Assembly: GCA_026770585.1 (NCBI GenBank)
Contig: MU646374.1
Location: forward strand, 539,185-550,527
Direction of reading: 5' to 3'
DNA from: Baffinella frigidus
Taxonomy: Eukaryota > Cryptophyceae > Cryptomonadales > Baffinellaceae
Length of the DNA stretch: 11,343 nt
In this document: positions 1-6,073 of the stretch, piece after piece
How positions within the stretch are numbered: position 1 is the first letter of the stretch
Layout: each line of letters begins with the position of its first letter
Notes under the pieces: model-generated
Told to the model about the DNA's origin: nothing
The model's input: the letters and a program-made list of their open reading frames with translations, nothing else
Database searches by the model: none
Translations under genes and position numbers: made by a program

Positions 1-233
1 AGGGTTTAGGGTTTAGGGTTTAGGGTTTAGGGTTTAGGGTTTAGGGTTTATGGTGTAAGTTCGCTCCAATAGCTCCAATAGGGTTTAGGGTTTAGGGTGT
101 AGGGTTTAGTGTTTAGGGTTCAGGTTTTAGGGTTTAGGGTTCAGAGTGTAGGGTGTAGGGTTCAGGGTTTAGGAGTTAGGGTTTAGGGTTTAGGAGTTAG
201 GGTTTAGGGTTTAGGGTTGAGAGTTGAGAGTTT
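1..233 (+). repeat. Telomere-like TTTAGGG tract, degenerating rightwards
   Basis: Positions 5-46 are six perfect TTTAGGG units. After 50 the tract decays into variants such as TGTAGGG, TTCAGGG, TTTAGTG and TTAGGAG, with a 9-bp GCTCCAATA doublet at 64-81. TTTAGGG is the telomere unit of most plants, many algae and several alveolates. The G-rich strand is on the plus strand here. A true left chromosome end would show CCCTAAA on this strand, so the tract is interstitial or an assembly edge. Confidence 0.93.
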
Positions 234-236
234 GCC

Positions 237-292
237 TGCTGCCGCATGTTCTTGGCCCTCTCAACTGCCTTCTGCGCCGCCGCCTGTTTTTG
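237..292 (-). pseudogene. Coding-like helical fragment, copy 1, embedded in telomere-like repeats
   Basis: On the minus strand this stretch reads KQAAAQKAVERAKNMRQQA, a charged, alanine-rich, probably helical or coiled-coil peptide. A second copy lies at 511-566. The two copies differ at four sites, all in the third codon position of this frame, and three of the four changes are silent. That pattern suggests ancestry in a translated sequence. Both sides run straight into telomere-like repeats, so any gene is now a fragment. The parent protein is not recognised, and splice junctions are not evident. Confidence 0.45.
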
Positions 293-330
293 GTTTGGGA
301 TTTAGGTTTAGGGTTTAGAGTTTAGGGTAT
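293..330 (+). repeat. Short telomere-like tract
   Basis: Mixed TTTAGGG-like units (GGTTTGGGATTTAGG, then GGGTTTAGAGTTTAGGG) directly follow the first coding-like fragment, in the same G-rich orientation as the outer tract. Confidence 0.75.
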
Positions 331-510
331 GCCCAATTGTTCGACCCTCCGAAAAGGAAAATCCTCGATTTGATTTCAATGAAAATTACCACACACTATT
401 CCACCCGTGTAGGATGTCCTGTCTTTTCCCGGGCTTCAGTCCATCTATTCAAAAAAAATAGTACCACGAAATCGGTTTGCCTGCGGACTTAAGTCCATCT
501 ATTCGAAAGC
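331..510. other. Unassigned spacer with a 13-bp direct repeat
   Basis: No gene or known element is recognised. The 13-mer AGTCCATCTATTC occurs twice, at about 438-450 and 492-504, with AT-rich sequence between. The second copy leads into the duplicated coding-like fragment. Confidence 0.5.
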
Positions 511-566
511 ATGCTGGCGCATGTTCTTGGCCCTTTCAACTGCCTTCTGTGCCGCCGCCTGTTTTG
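511..566 (-). pseudogene. Coding-like helical fragment, copy 2
   Basis: This is the second copy of the 237-292 fragment and reads KQAAAQKAVERAKNMRQHA on the minus strand. Four base differences from copy 1 all fall on the wobble position of that frame; only Q to H changes the protein. The frame meets a stop four codons after the shared segment (H-A-F-E-stop). Telomere-like repeats begin immediately at its right edge, as they do at copy 1, so fragment and repeat boundary were probably duplicated together. Confidence 0.45.
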
Positions 567-950
567 GGTTTAGGGTTTGGGGATGAGGGGTTGGGGTGTG
601 GGGTGTGAGGTTTGGGGTTTGGGGTTTGGGGTTTGGGGTTTAGGGTTTAGGGTTTGGGGGTTAGGTTTTGGGGATTAGGGTTTAGGGTTTAGGGTTTAGG
701 GTTTAGGGCTTAGGGTTTAGGGTTTGGATTGGGCTTCAGGGTTTGGGGTTGAGGGTTTGGGGTTGAGGGGTTAGGGGTTAGGGATCAGGGTTGAGGGTTT
801 AGGGCTTGGGGTTCGCGGTTCAGCGTTCGGGGTTGAGGATTTGGGGGTCAGGGTGTAGGGTTTAGGGTTGGCGGTTTAGTGTTCGGGGTTGAGGATTCGG
901 GGATCAGGGTGTAGGGTTTAGGGTTTGCGGTTTATTGTTTTGGGTTGAGG
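567..950 (+). repeat. Telomere-variant tract with TTTGGGG and TTTAGGG blocks
   Basis: G-rich telomere-like DNA in the same orientation as the left tract. Different unit types occur in separate blocks: TTTGGGG at about 611-639, near-perfect TTTAGGG at about 676-724, then mixed GGGTTGAGG, GGGTTCGG and GGGTGTAGGG units to about 950. Such blocks are expected from slippage or local recombination acting on decaying telomeric DNA. The four-G runs could form G-quadruplexes. Confidence 0.88.
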
Positions 951-989
951 ATTGAGGGATCAGGGGAGCGCAGTCCACGAAGTGGGAAG

Positions 990-1138
990 AGCAACGCCGG
1001 CAACTTATGCGGACCGTGGAGTGGTGGTAGAGGGGATGGAGATAGTTTGGCGACCGAGAGATGCGACGCCCATGCAACACAGCGGTCTACGAAGGGATTT
1101 TCGGGCCAAATCGAGCCATTTTCGGCCCAAATCGAGCC
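990..1138 (+). repeat. Inverted duplication, left arm
   Basis: This matches the reverse complement of 2793-2920 almost exactly. The only clear differences are a 21-bp internal doubling here (a second GGCCAAATCGAGCC-type segment near 1104-1124) and a T/G change in the TIR motif. It contains the AGCGGTCTACGAAGGGATTTT end motif of the element family at 2671-2833, so it is element end plus flanking DNA copied in the opposite orientation about 1.65 kb away. Overlapping open frames here are not supported as genes. Confidence 0.85.
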
Positions 1139-1556
1139 TGCCAACGTTGGCAGAGGAAGGACACACCACGCCAGAGCCTTGGAAGGGGTCGCCACAAGTC
1201 AATTCCTCCTCAGGGCAGTGGTTTTCAAAAGTCAACAACCGCTTTCAGACGCGGTTTAAAAAAATCAACACCCTTCTGCACTCAGTCCACGGAGGGGGGA
1301 GTGCAGCTGAAGGAGGGACACAAGCCACCAATCCTCACGTTGAGCAAAGACCTGAATTTGGCGGTACGTAATGCCCTTGCAGGCCGCCGGATTCCGGCGT
1401 CGGTTATTTAAAAAGCTCCAAAAGCAGGTTGTTTAGAGCTTTAAAAGTGGTGCGTAATTTCCCGATTGCTCAAACCGTGAGGGCTGATGGAGGGATAATA
1501 CCTTGATGCGATTCGCGGTCGTTTTTGGGGCTAGATCCACCCTGCCGCGCGATTTC
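1139..1556. other. Unassigned region with a dispersed 42-bp repeat
   Basis: No credible gene is seen. Positions 1166-1207 match the reverse complement of 10154-10195 with about one substitution and a one-base indel (core GAAGGGGTCGCC), showing shared sequence across the window. The open frames between 945 and 1411 overlap one another in all plus frames and contain the inverted duplication, which argues against coding. Confidence 0.5.
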
Positions 1557-1748
1557 ATCTCAGAGAATGTATTTATAAAAAGACTCTCGTGTCAACGAAA
1601 TTTACTACACAAATGCTTTTACTATTACTAGTATGAGTTGTAGTACACAAATGCTTTACTGTTACTACACAAATGCTTTACTAGTATGATCCAATTGTGT
1701 AGTAAATTTCGTTGAAGGAAAGGCTTTTTGAAATCCATTCTCTGAGAT
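1557..1748. mobile_element. MITE-like element with ACGAAATTTACTACACAA inverted repeats
   Basis: The ends form an imperfect TIR of about 50 bp: ATCTCAGAGAATG at 1557-1569 pairs with CATTCTCTGAGAT at 1736-1748, and the inner arms share CAACGAAATTTACTACACAA. The interior is AT-rich, with a repeated ACTACACAAATGCTTTACT motif and no coding capacity. A shorter relative lies at 3907-3988. No clear target-site duplication is visible. Confidence 0.75.
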
Positions 1749-1750
1749 TG

Positions 1751-1789
1751 GATTCAGGGTTCGGGGTTTAGGGTTCGGGGTTGAGGGCT
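1751..1789 (+). repeat. Short telomere-like tract
   Basis: Units such as TTCAGGG, TTCGGGG, TTTAGGG and TTGAGGG lie between two MITE-like elements, in the same orientation as the other tracts. Confidence 0.7.
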
Positions 1790-1809
1790 CGCGAGAGATG
1801 ACTTTAATG

Positions 1810-1965
1810 GGGTAATGGACTAAAAATGGGGTAGTTAGGCCTACGGGGTTGCCTAGGACCTCCTACTGTAGGCCAAAATCCTAGGACTTCTTGGTCATAG
1901 GAGCCCTACGGCCTACGGTAGGCAATACCGTAGGCCTAACTACCCCATTTTTAGTCCGTTAGCCT
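1810..1965. mobile_element. MITE-like element with GGACTAAAAATGGGGTAGTTA ends
   Basis: Arms 1816-1853 and 1921-1958 are reverse complements with few mismatches, and weaker pairing extends outwards to about 1810 and 1964. Within the right arm, 1912-1934 is a perfect hairpin with stem CCTACGGTA and loop GGCAA. The right half resembles part of the 170-bp tandem unit at 8504-8876 (GGCAATACCGTA followed by CCAACTACCC), so the two share ancestry. There is no coding capacity. Confidence 0.78.
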
Positions 1966-2025
1966 ATGAACTTGAGTCAAGTGGAGGCGACGAAAGAAAC
2001 TTTTGAGGAAACCGAAGCGCACTCA

Positions 2026-2246
2026 CACTCGAGGCTAGAAATGTGACTATTTTAAAACAGGGGTTCCTTTACAAGTGAAGGGGTGTGTAGTAATTTTGAA
2101 AGGGTGTTTAGTAATTTTCACACAAATAGGGGCGGTTGGTCACGTAGCTAACATGATTATGTTAGCTACGTGACCAAACGCGCCCGTGACTGGTACAAAT
2201 TTTAACAACCCCACATTTAAAATACTCCCTCTTCCAGCCTCAAGTG
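2026..2246. mobile_element. MITE-like element, CACTCGAGGCTAGAA family, copy 1
   Basis: Starts CACTCGAGGCTAGAA and ends with the matching inverted form TTCCAGCCTCAAGTG. The centre is a long hairpin, GGTCACGTAGCTAAC pairing with its complement at 2138-2178. Motifs shared with copies at 2354-2583 and 9594-9885 include CCTTTACAAGTG, TAGTAATTTTCACACAAAT and GTGACTGGTACAAATTT. No protein is encoded. Confidence 0.8.
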
Positions 2247-2353
2247 GTCACGTACTCTCCAGTTACAATTTGTTTTACGGTTTTAAAAACAGCTATAACA
2301 TTTTTAACAGTTTGCCCCAATCTCTGCAAGGAACGCGAACAGGTGGGGGGGGG
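2247..2353. other. Spacer between mirrored MITE copies, ending in a poly-G run
   Basis: Unassigned AT-rich sequence followed by a run of about nine G. The second MITE copy begins directly after the G run and is followed by another G run. Confidence 0.5.
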
Positions 2354-2583
2354 CACTCGAGGCTAGAAACGGGACTATTTTAAATGTGGGGTTGTTAAAT
2401 TTAGTACCAGTCACGGGCAGGCTTGGTCACGTTGCTCACGGAATTGTCACGTTGCTCACGGAATTCCTTGAGCAACGTGACCAAACGCCCCTATTTGTGT
2501 GAAAATTACTGCACACCTTTTTTTTTCTCTTCACTTGTAAAAGAATCACTGTTTTAAAATGGTCACACTTCTAGCCTCGAGTG
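2354..2583. mobile_element. MITE-like element, CACTCGAGGCTAGAA family, copy 2, inverted
   Basis: Same family as 2026-2246 but in opposite orientation, so 2026-2583 forms a large interrupted palindrome. The central hairpin contains a perfect 20-bp tandem duplication (TCACGTTGCTCACGGAATTG at 2427-2446, repeated to 2466) followed by TTGAGCAACGTGACC. Poly-G runs flank both ends. Confidence 0.8.
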
Positions 2584-2670
2584 GGGGGGGCTAGTTCCAT
2601 CGCCGTGCCTTGCGCACGGCATCTTGAATCTTTCGAAACGCTCGAATTAGTCAACAACCATGGGCGTCTC

Positions 2671-2833
2671 CACTCAGCGGGCTTCGAAGGGATTTTGACT
2701 AACCCCCAAGCGATAAGACCTAGGACCCGTGGGGATACAGGGATAAGGTAACGGAAAGGTGGCGAAGGCTACGGATAAGGTAACGGAAAGGTGGCTCGAT
2801 TTGGGCCGAAAATCCCTTCGTAGCCCGCTGTGT
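2671..2833. mobile_element. MITE-like element, ACACAGCGG...GAAGGGATTTT family, copy 1
   Basis: CAGCGGGCTTCGAAGGGATTT at the left pairs with AAATCCCTTCGTAGCCCGCTG at the right, giving TIRs of about 25 bp around a core that starts GCGATAAGACCTAGGACC. The same arrangement occurs at 8334-8503. Partial copies or single ends are at 1078-1102, 4702-4764, 6511-6620, 7174-7206, 7384-7416 and 7529-7562. An internal 22-bp segment repeats with a 32-bp period. Confidence 0.8.
2741..2794 (+). repeat. 32-bp-period doublet inside the MITE
   Basis: GGATAAGGTAACGGAAAGGT occurs at 2741-2760 and again at 2773-2792. Copy 2 of the family has a related GGTTAAGGTAACCGGAAA segment, so this is an internal duplication specific to this copy. 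Confidence 0.85.
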
Positions 2834-2920
2834 TGCATGGGCGTCGCATCTCTCGGTCGCCAAACTATCTCCATCCCCTCTACCACCACTCCACGGTCCG
2901 CATAAGTTGCCGGCGTTGCT
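2793..2920 (-). repeat. Inverted duplication, right arm
   Basis: Reverse complement of 990-1138. It begins inside the right end of the 2671-2833 element and continues past it, so element end and flank moved as one block. Near identity to the other arm implies a fairly recent copy or conversion. Confidence 0.85.
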
Positions 2921-3146
2921 GAAAAGTTGACAGAGTGGGAGGGGGGGGGGGCTGACTTGTGATTCAGGAAGTCCTCCAGTACCAGCGTCCGTTGGGAGAG
3001 CGGCACCCCTGATTTACACGGGCAAGTCATGGTCAAAACTCAAATGCGAGAAAAAAAATAGAATGGTCAAACGTCGTATTCATAGTCAAAACCCTGATCG
3101 ACACCTCAGAACGGTCAAACGTCGCACGCAGGAGCCTCTGGCATCT
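2921..3146. other. Unassigned region with poly-G and GGTCAAACGTCG repeats
   Basis: Contains a G run of about 12 (from 2939) and two GGTCAAACGTCG motifs, near 3064 and 3114, with a related ATGGTCAAAACTC near 3029. No gene is recognised. Confidence 0.5.
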
Positions 3147-3250
3147 TATCCCTTAAGTGGCGGACGGGCGAATATTCGCGTTGACTAGCCCTAGGTAGGT
3201 CATAGGGCCCTACCGTAGGGCGTATGCGCCTACTCGCCACTTGAGGGATA
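3147..3250. mobile_element. MITE-like element with TATCCCTYAAGTGGCG ends, copy 1
   Basis: TATCCCTTAAGTGGCG at 3147-3162 pairs with CGCCACTTGAGGGATA at 3235-3250 (one mismatch). The interior carries a GGGCCCTACCGTAGGGCGTA palindromic stretch. A related copy in opposite orientation lies at 4783-4884. TA at both outer ends is compatible with a TA target duplication as in Tc1/mariner-type MITEs, but two bases are weak evidence. Confidence 0.75.
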
Positions 3251-3419
3251 GTAATCGGGAAACGCCCCGAACACAGGCCACGCCAGAGGGATCGAAACAT
3301 CCACTTTTGACATCTTTCAGGGGAACGCCCTTGAATTCTTAAGTCAACGACACCAGACTGGCGTAGATAAGGCGTCGGTTTCCCTCGATCAATCCGGCGT
3401 GGCAGGGTTACTAGCATAC

Positions 3420-3587
3420 AAAATTTCATCTCGGAACATACCAGAATCTGTCCATAGAAAAATGCGTACGATAGCATCATTGTATGCCTAAAATAGCATA
3501 TACACCTAAAATAGCATATACACCCTTATCTTCGGCGTCGGAAGACTACGATAGCGGGACAGAATCTGTCTTGTTCCGAAATTAAGT
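3420..3587. repeat. Imperfect inverted repeat enclosing an 18-bp doublet
   Basis: AATTTC...GGAACA...CAGAATCTGTCC near 3422-3454 resembles the reverse complement of GGACAGAATCTGTCTTGTTCCGAAATT near 3559-3585, with a small gap. Inside, CCTAAAATAGCATATACA occurs twice in tandem at 3487-3522. It could be a degraded TIR element. Confidence 0.45.
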
Positions 3588-3601
3588 CGCACTACGGTAG
3601 C

Positions 3602-3664
3602 TCCTGCTCAGACACAGCCTGGGTAAGGGTGCATTCATGGCGGCCGTGTAGGTATTAATAAAGG
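3602..3664 (-). repeat. Diverged inverted copy of the 78-bp satellite flank
   Basis: The reverse complement contains CACGGCCGCCATGAATGCACCC and AGGCTGTGTCTGAGCAGGA, matching CACGGCCACCATATATGCACCC and AGGCTGTGTCTGAGTAGGA at about 6390-6435. It directly abuts the CT microsatellite, just as the plus-strand version abuts GA tracts. Confidence 0.7.
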
Positions 3665-3665
3665 T

Positions 3666-3850
3666 CCCTCTCGCTCTCTCTCCTTCTCTCTCTCGTTGTC
3701 TCTTTTTCTCTCTCTCGCTCTCGCTCTCTCTCTATCTCTATCTCTCGCTCTCGCTCTCTCTCTCTCTCTCTCTCTCGCTCGCTCGCGCGCTCTCTCTCTT
3801 TTTCTCTCTCTCTCTCTCTCCCTCCCTCTTTCTCTATCTCTTTCTCTATC
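3666..3850. repeat. CT-rich microsatellite, about 185 bp
   Basis: Almost pure pyrimidine on the plus strand: CT repeats with interspersed CGCT, TTTCT and CTAT. The open frames on both strands are low-complexity RE or SL repeats and are not genes. This is the inverted counterpart of the GA tracts at 5958-6294. Confidence 0.95.
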
Positions 3851-3906
3851 TTATGAGACGGCCAGGCCAGCACACCTTAATCTGCGGAAACGAATAAAAA
3901 CATTAC

Positions 3907-3988
3907 TTTCTGGCAACGAAATTTACTACACAATTGGGTCTTGCTAATAATAGTAAGGCATTCGTGTAGTAAAATTCGTTGCCAGAAA
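3907..3988. mobile_element. Short MITE-like element related to 1557-1748
   Basis: TTTCTGGCAACGAAATTTAC at the left pairs with the right end GTAAAATTCGTTGCCAGAAA, and the arms continue into CTACACAATTG and CATTCGTGTAG. It is 82 bp with almost no loop beyond TCTTGCTAATAATAG. The CAACGAAATTTACTACACAA core is shared with 1557-1748; the outer end differs. Confidence 0.78.
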
Positions 3989-4017
3989 AGTCACATTTTT
4001 AGTCGCTTCCGGAGTTG

Positions 4018-4090
4018 GACCTGGTAGGGACGATTCGAGTAAAAATTTCCACGACACGTTCATCCGCTGCATGCCATGGAACATGCCCCG
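4018..4090 (+). repeat. Dispersed hairpin repeat, copy 1
   Basis: Contains ACCTGGTAGGGACG, TTTCCACGACACGT and CATGGAACATGCCCC. Copies follow at 4194-4266 and 4483-4531. The CCACGACA...TGTCGTGG arms, best preserved in copy 2, form a hairpin. Confidence 0.75.
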
Positions 4091-4180
4091 GATCTAGAGC
4101 GATCTAGAGCGATCAAGAACGATCTCGATCGATCCAGAAAAATCTCGAGTGATCTAGAAGAATCTCGAGCGATCTAGATA
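4091..4180 (+). repeat. 10-bp tandem array, nine units
   Basis: Exactly nine consecutive 10-mers close to GATCTAGAGC, with variants such as GATCAAGAAC, GATCTCGATC, AATCTCGAGT and GATCTAGAAG and no length change. The period is close to one turn of B-DNA. It lies between two copies of the dispersed hairpin repeat. Confidence 0.9.
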
Positions 4181-4193
4181 TCACGCGGTACAC

Positions 4194-4266
4194 CACCTGG
4201 TAGGGACGTTTCGAGGAACATTTTCCACGACACGTCCATGCGCTCCATGTCGTGGAACATCCCCCC
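4194..4266 (+). repeat. Dispersed hairpin repeat, copy 2
   Basis: Contains ACCTGGTAGGGACG and the inverted pair TTCCACGACA at 4223-4232 with TGTCGTGGAA at 4249-4258. It matches copy 1 at 4018-4090 over about 70 bp. Confidence 0.78.
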
Positions 4267-4300
4267 GTCCTGCAGCAGCAACAGGTCCCTGTAGTAAAGA

Positions 4301-4382
4301 ACGCGTCAGCACAGTCAGCATGTCAGCTAAAGATAAGACGCGTCCGCACAGTCAGCATGTCAGCTAAAGATAAGACGCGCGC
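4301..4382 (+). repeat. 37-bp tandem repeat, two units and a partial third
   Basis: Units begin ACGCGTCAGCACAGTCAGCA at 4301 and ACGCGTCCGCACAGTCAGCA at 4338; a third starts at 4375 and decays. The internal CAGTCAGCATGTCAGCTAAA is identical in the two full units. Confidence 0.9.
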
Positions 4383-4402
4383 AGATACGAGATTGGGTAC
4401 GT

Positions 4403-4476
4403 GCTTAACAAGACGTAAAACCGCAACGTTTCTGGTAATGGCGCTTAAAAAGACGTAAACACGCAACGTTTCTGAT
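4403..4476 (+). repeat. 40-bp tandem doublet
   Basis: GCTTAACAAGACGTAAAACC at 4403 and GCTTAAAAAGACGTAAACAC at 4443 each lead into CGCAACGTTTCTG. It is an imperfect two-unit tandem repeat. Confidence 0.85.
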
Positions 4477-4482
4477 AACACG

Positions 4483-4531
4483 ACTCGAGGAACATCTTCC
4501 AGGGGACGTCTATCCACTCTATGTCGTGGAA
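4483..4531 (+). repeat. Dispersed hairpin repeat, copy 3 (partial)
   Basis: Contains CGAGGAACATCTTCCA and CTATGTCGTGGAACC, aligning to the right part of copy 2. A telomere-like tract starts immediately after it. Confidence 0.7.
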
Positions 4532-4536
4532 CCAGA

Positions 4537-4618
4537 TTTAGGGTGTAGGGTTTCGGGCCTAGGGTTGAGGTTTTAGGGTTTAGGGTTTAGGATTAAGGTT
4601 TTAGGGTTTAGGGTTTAT
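4537..4618 (+). repeat. Interstitial telomere-like tract
   Basis: GTTTAGGG and variants (TGTAGGG, TTCGGGC, TTGAGG, TTAAGG) on the plus strand, ended by insertion of the 4619-4697 inverted-repeat element. Confidence 0.85.
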
Positions 4619-4697
4619 TCGCCCCCCCCCGAAATTTCACACGTGATTTTTGCAGCCCCCCCCAGTAAATTCACATGGGAAATTTCGGGGGGGGCGA
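4619..4697. mobile_element. Tiny poly-C/poly-G inverted-repeat element
   Basis: TCG, nine C and GAAATTTC at 4619-4638 pair with GAAATTTC, eight G and CGA at 4679-4697. Pairing continues loosely inwards (CACGTGA against TCACATGG). The 79-bp unit sits at the edge of a telomere-like tract, consistent with insertion there. No target duplication is visible. Confidence 0.65.
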
Positions 4698-4701
4698 TCT
4701 A

Positions 4702-4764
4702 CCGTTGGGAGCTAGGTCTGGTCGTTTGAGGGTTATTCGAAATCCCTTCGAAGTCCGCTGTGTG
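4702..4764 (-). mobile_element. Truncated end of the ACACAGCGG MITE family
   Basis: GGTTATTCGAAATCCCTTCG followed by AAGTCCGCTGTGTGG is the inverted left end of the family (compare 6511-6545). The adjacent GACCTAGCTCC, read on the minus strand, matches the GACCTAGGACC core. The other end is missing. Confidence 0.7.
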
Positions 4765-4782
4765 GCACGGCGCCGTCCCCCC

Positions 4783-4884
4783 CATCCCTAAGCTGGCGAG
4801 TAGGCGCATACACCCTACGGTAGGGCCCTAGGACCTGCCTAGGGCGAGTTAGGGTGAATATTCCCTATGGGCACTTCAGGGATA
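4783..4884. mobile_element. MITE-like element with TATCCCTYAAGTGGCG ends, copy 2, inverted
   Basis: Positions 4794-4862 match the reverse complement of about 3172-3240 at roughly 85 percent by eye. Both ends retain the TIR in degraded form (CATCCCTAAGCTGGCG and GCACTTCAGGGATA). The interior holds CCCTACGGTAGGGCCCTAGG. Confidence 0.75.
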
Positions 4885-5056
4885 GCTCGACTAGAGCCCA
4901 CGGTTCGCAGCAATGTCCCTACGGTATTGCCTACCGTAGGACCTAGGGACCATTCACGGGTGAAGATAACCTGGCGCCCTACGGTAGGGCCCTAGGACCT
5001 CCTAGGACCTCTTGGCGTCAAATTTGACCGCCTGGCCACTTGAGGGATATACGACA
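4885..5056. mobile_element. Palindromic CCTACGGTA-rich segment, degraded TIR element(s)
   Basis: Positions 4918-4940 are a perfect hairpin with stem CCTACGGTA and loop TTGCC, the reverse complement of the hairpin at 1912-1934. Then come CCCTACGGTAGGGCCCTAGG at 4978-4997 and, at the right edge, GGCCACTTGAGGGATAT, an end of the 3147-3250 family. It looks like one or two overlapping degraded copies. Confidence 0.55.
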
Positions 5057-5106
5057 ACATCGGATGTACAGACGCTATATACTAGGGCGAGTTAGGGTGA
5101 AGATGA

Positions 5107-5163
5107 CCTGGCGACGAAGTCGCGGGCGCGCTCCAACTCTGCCTTGTCCCGCGAGATCAGCTC
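5107..5163 (-). pseudogene. Short exon-like fragment encoding a charged helix
   Basis: The minus strand reads ELISRDKAELERARDFVAR, a highly charged, probably helical 19-residue segment. It is preceded on that strand by CCCCTTCGCAG, a plausible 3' splice acceptor, and followed by GTCATC at a weak possible donor. The acceptor-side sequence TTCGCAGGAGCTGAT recurs at 5338-5352 with a better pyrimidine tract before it. No family is recognised. Composition alone suggests coding ancestry, so confidence is low. Confidence 0.3.
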
Positions 5164-5167
5164 CTGC

Positions 5168-5260
5168 GAAGGGGTGCGGTTTGAGTGTGCGTGTCTCGAA
5201 GAGGCGTGTGTTTGGGTGTGCGTGTCTCGAAGAGGTGCGTGTTTGAGGGTGCGTGTCTCG
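5168..5260 (+). repeat. 31-bp tandem repeat, three units
   Basis: CGTGTCTCG recurs at 5190, 5221 and 5252, an exact 31-bp period, with units resembling GAGGTGCGTGTTTGAGGGTG. The period is not a multiple of three, and the open frames across it are accidental. Confidence 0.9.
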
Positions 5261-5290
5261 ATCACGTCCGGGAAGCGGAAAATTTGTGGA

Positions 5291-5478
5291 ATGGTCAAAA
5301 ACGAGGACTGAAATGGTCAAAAACGAGGACAGGAAAATCAGCTCCTGCGAACAACAAGAGCACTTTGTTGGTACGCTCGCGCCGGAAGTTGAGTGATCCA
5401 ATAGTCTGTGAGCCTGATGACGGACCCGCCTCAGCATTCTCGACACCCTCAAAGGATAACTGGTCAAAAACGAGGACT
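5291..5478 (+). repeat. Dispersed TGGTCAAAAACGAGGAC repeats
   Basis: The 17-mer occurs at 5292-5308, 5314-5330 and 5461-5477. Another short repeat, ATCAGCTCCTGCGAA, links 5338-5352 with about 5156-5170. The rest of 5331-5668 is unassigned, apart from a 16-bp doublet TTTTCTAGATCGCTCG near 5524-5555. Confidence 0.8.
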
Positions 5479-5668
5479 GGGTTTTACAAAGAGAAGAATG
5501 GGGCGTGAAAGCGACTACCCGTGTTTTCTAGATCGCTCGTTTTCTAGATCGCTCGAGTACAAAAGAAGCGCTCTTGATGTTCGCGTCTTTCAGAGAAAGA
5601 GGGTCTGCAGGGGGAAAGGGAGAGAGGGTCTGCGGGGGGGAGGGGCCACGCAGGGCTGGAGGGGGGGT

Positions 5669-5731
5669 TATTCCAAAGTCAATTTTTTGAGGGAAAACGG
5701 TATTCAAAAGTCAATTTTGAGAAGAAAACGG
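5669..5731 (+). repeat. 31/32-bp tandem doublet
   Basis: TATTCCAAAGTCAATTTTTT... (5669-5700) and TATTCAAAAGTCAATTTTGA... (5701-5731) both end GAAAACGG. A shorter CAAGGGCGCCCC doublet follows to about 5770. Confidence 0.82.
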
Positions 5732-5957
5732 CTCCAAGGGCGCCCCAATGGCTCAAAGGGCGCCCCTGGAATACCCCCACGTAGCGCCCTGTGTGTGGGG
5801 AGGGGCGTACCCGTTGCTTGTCCCCGCAGCCGTTGCAGCATCGAACCTGCACGGCGCGGGCGAGTAGAGTGAGCGACGTATATTCACACCGAGACGGCCA
5901 CCATATATGAACCCCCACTGAGGTTGTCACGGCGCGGGCGAGTACAGTGAGCGACGA

Positions 5958-6073
5958 TGAGAGAGCGAGAGCGAGAGCGAGCGAGCGAGAGAGAGCGAGA
6001 GAGAGAGAGAGAGAGCGAGAGAGAGAAAGAGAGCGAGAGAGAGAGAGAGAGAAAGACAGAGAAAGAGAGAGAG
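5958..6073 (+). repeat. GA microsatellite 1
   Basis: GA repeats with interspersed GCGA and AAAGA, between satellite copies 1 and 2. It is bounded by GCGACG on both sides, suggesting expansion from a short GAGAGC seed in the monomer. Confidence 0.95.

Noticed and set aside
3115-3480. 121-codon minus-strand frame
   Set aside because: Composition is fairly protein-like, but its C-terminal part runs through the 3147-3250 TIR element, no domain is recognised, and no second copy shows codon-wise conservation.
3655-3947. Long RE-rich and SL-rich open frames over the CT tract
   Set aside because: They are direct translations of a dinucleotide microsatellite on both strands; no start context, domain or non-repeat body supports a gene.
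5168-5310. VRVSKRC-like frame on the plus strand as a FYVE C-terminal RVC..C piece
   Set aside because: The Cys after RV is Ser, the 31-bp repeat is out of phase with codons, and it lies on the opposite strand from the FYVE exons. Probably coincidence.
5408-5872. 154-codon plus-strand frame
   Set aside because: It crosses poly-G runs, a 31-bp tandem doublet and the start of the satellite; no domain is visible.
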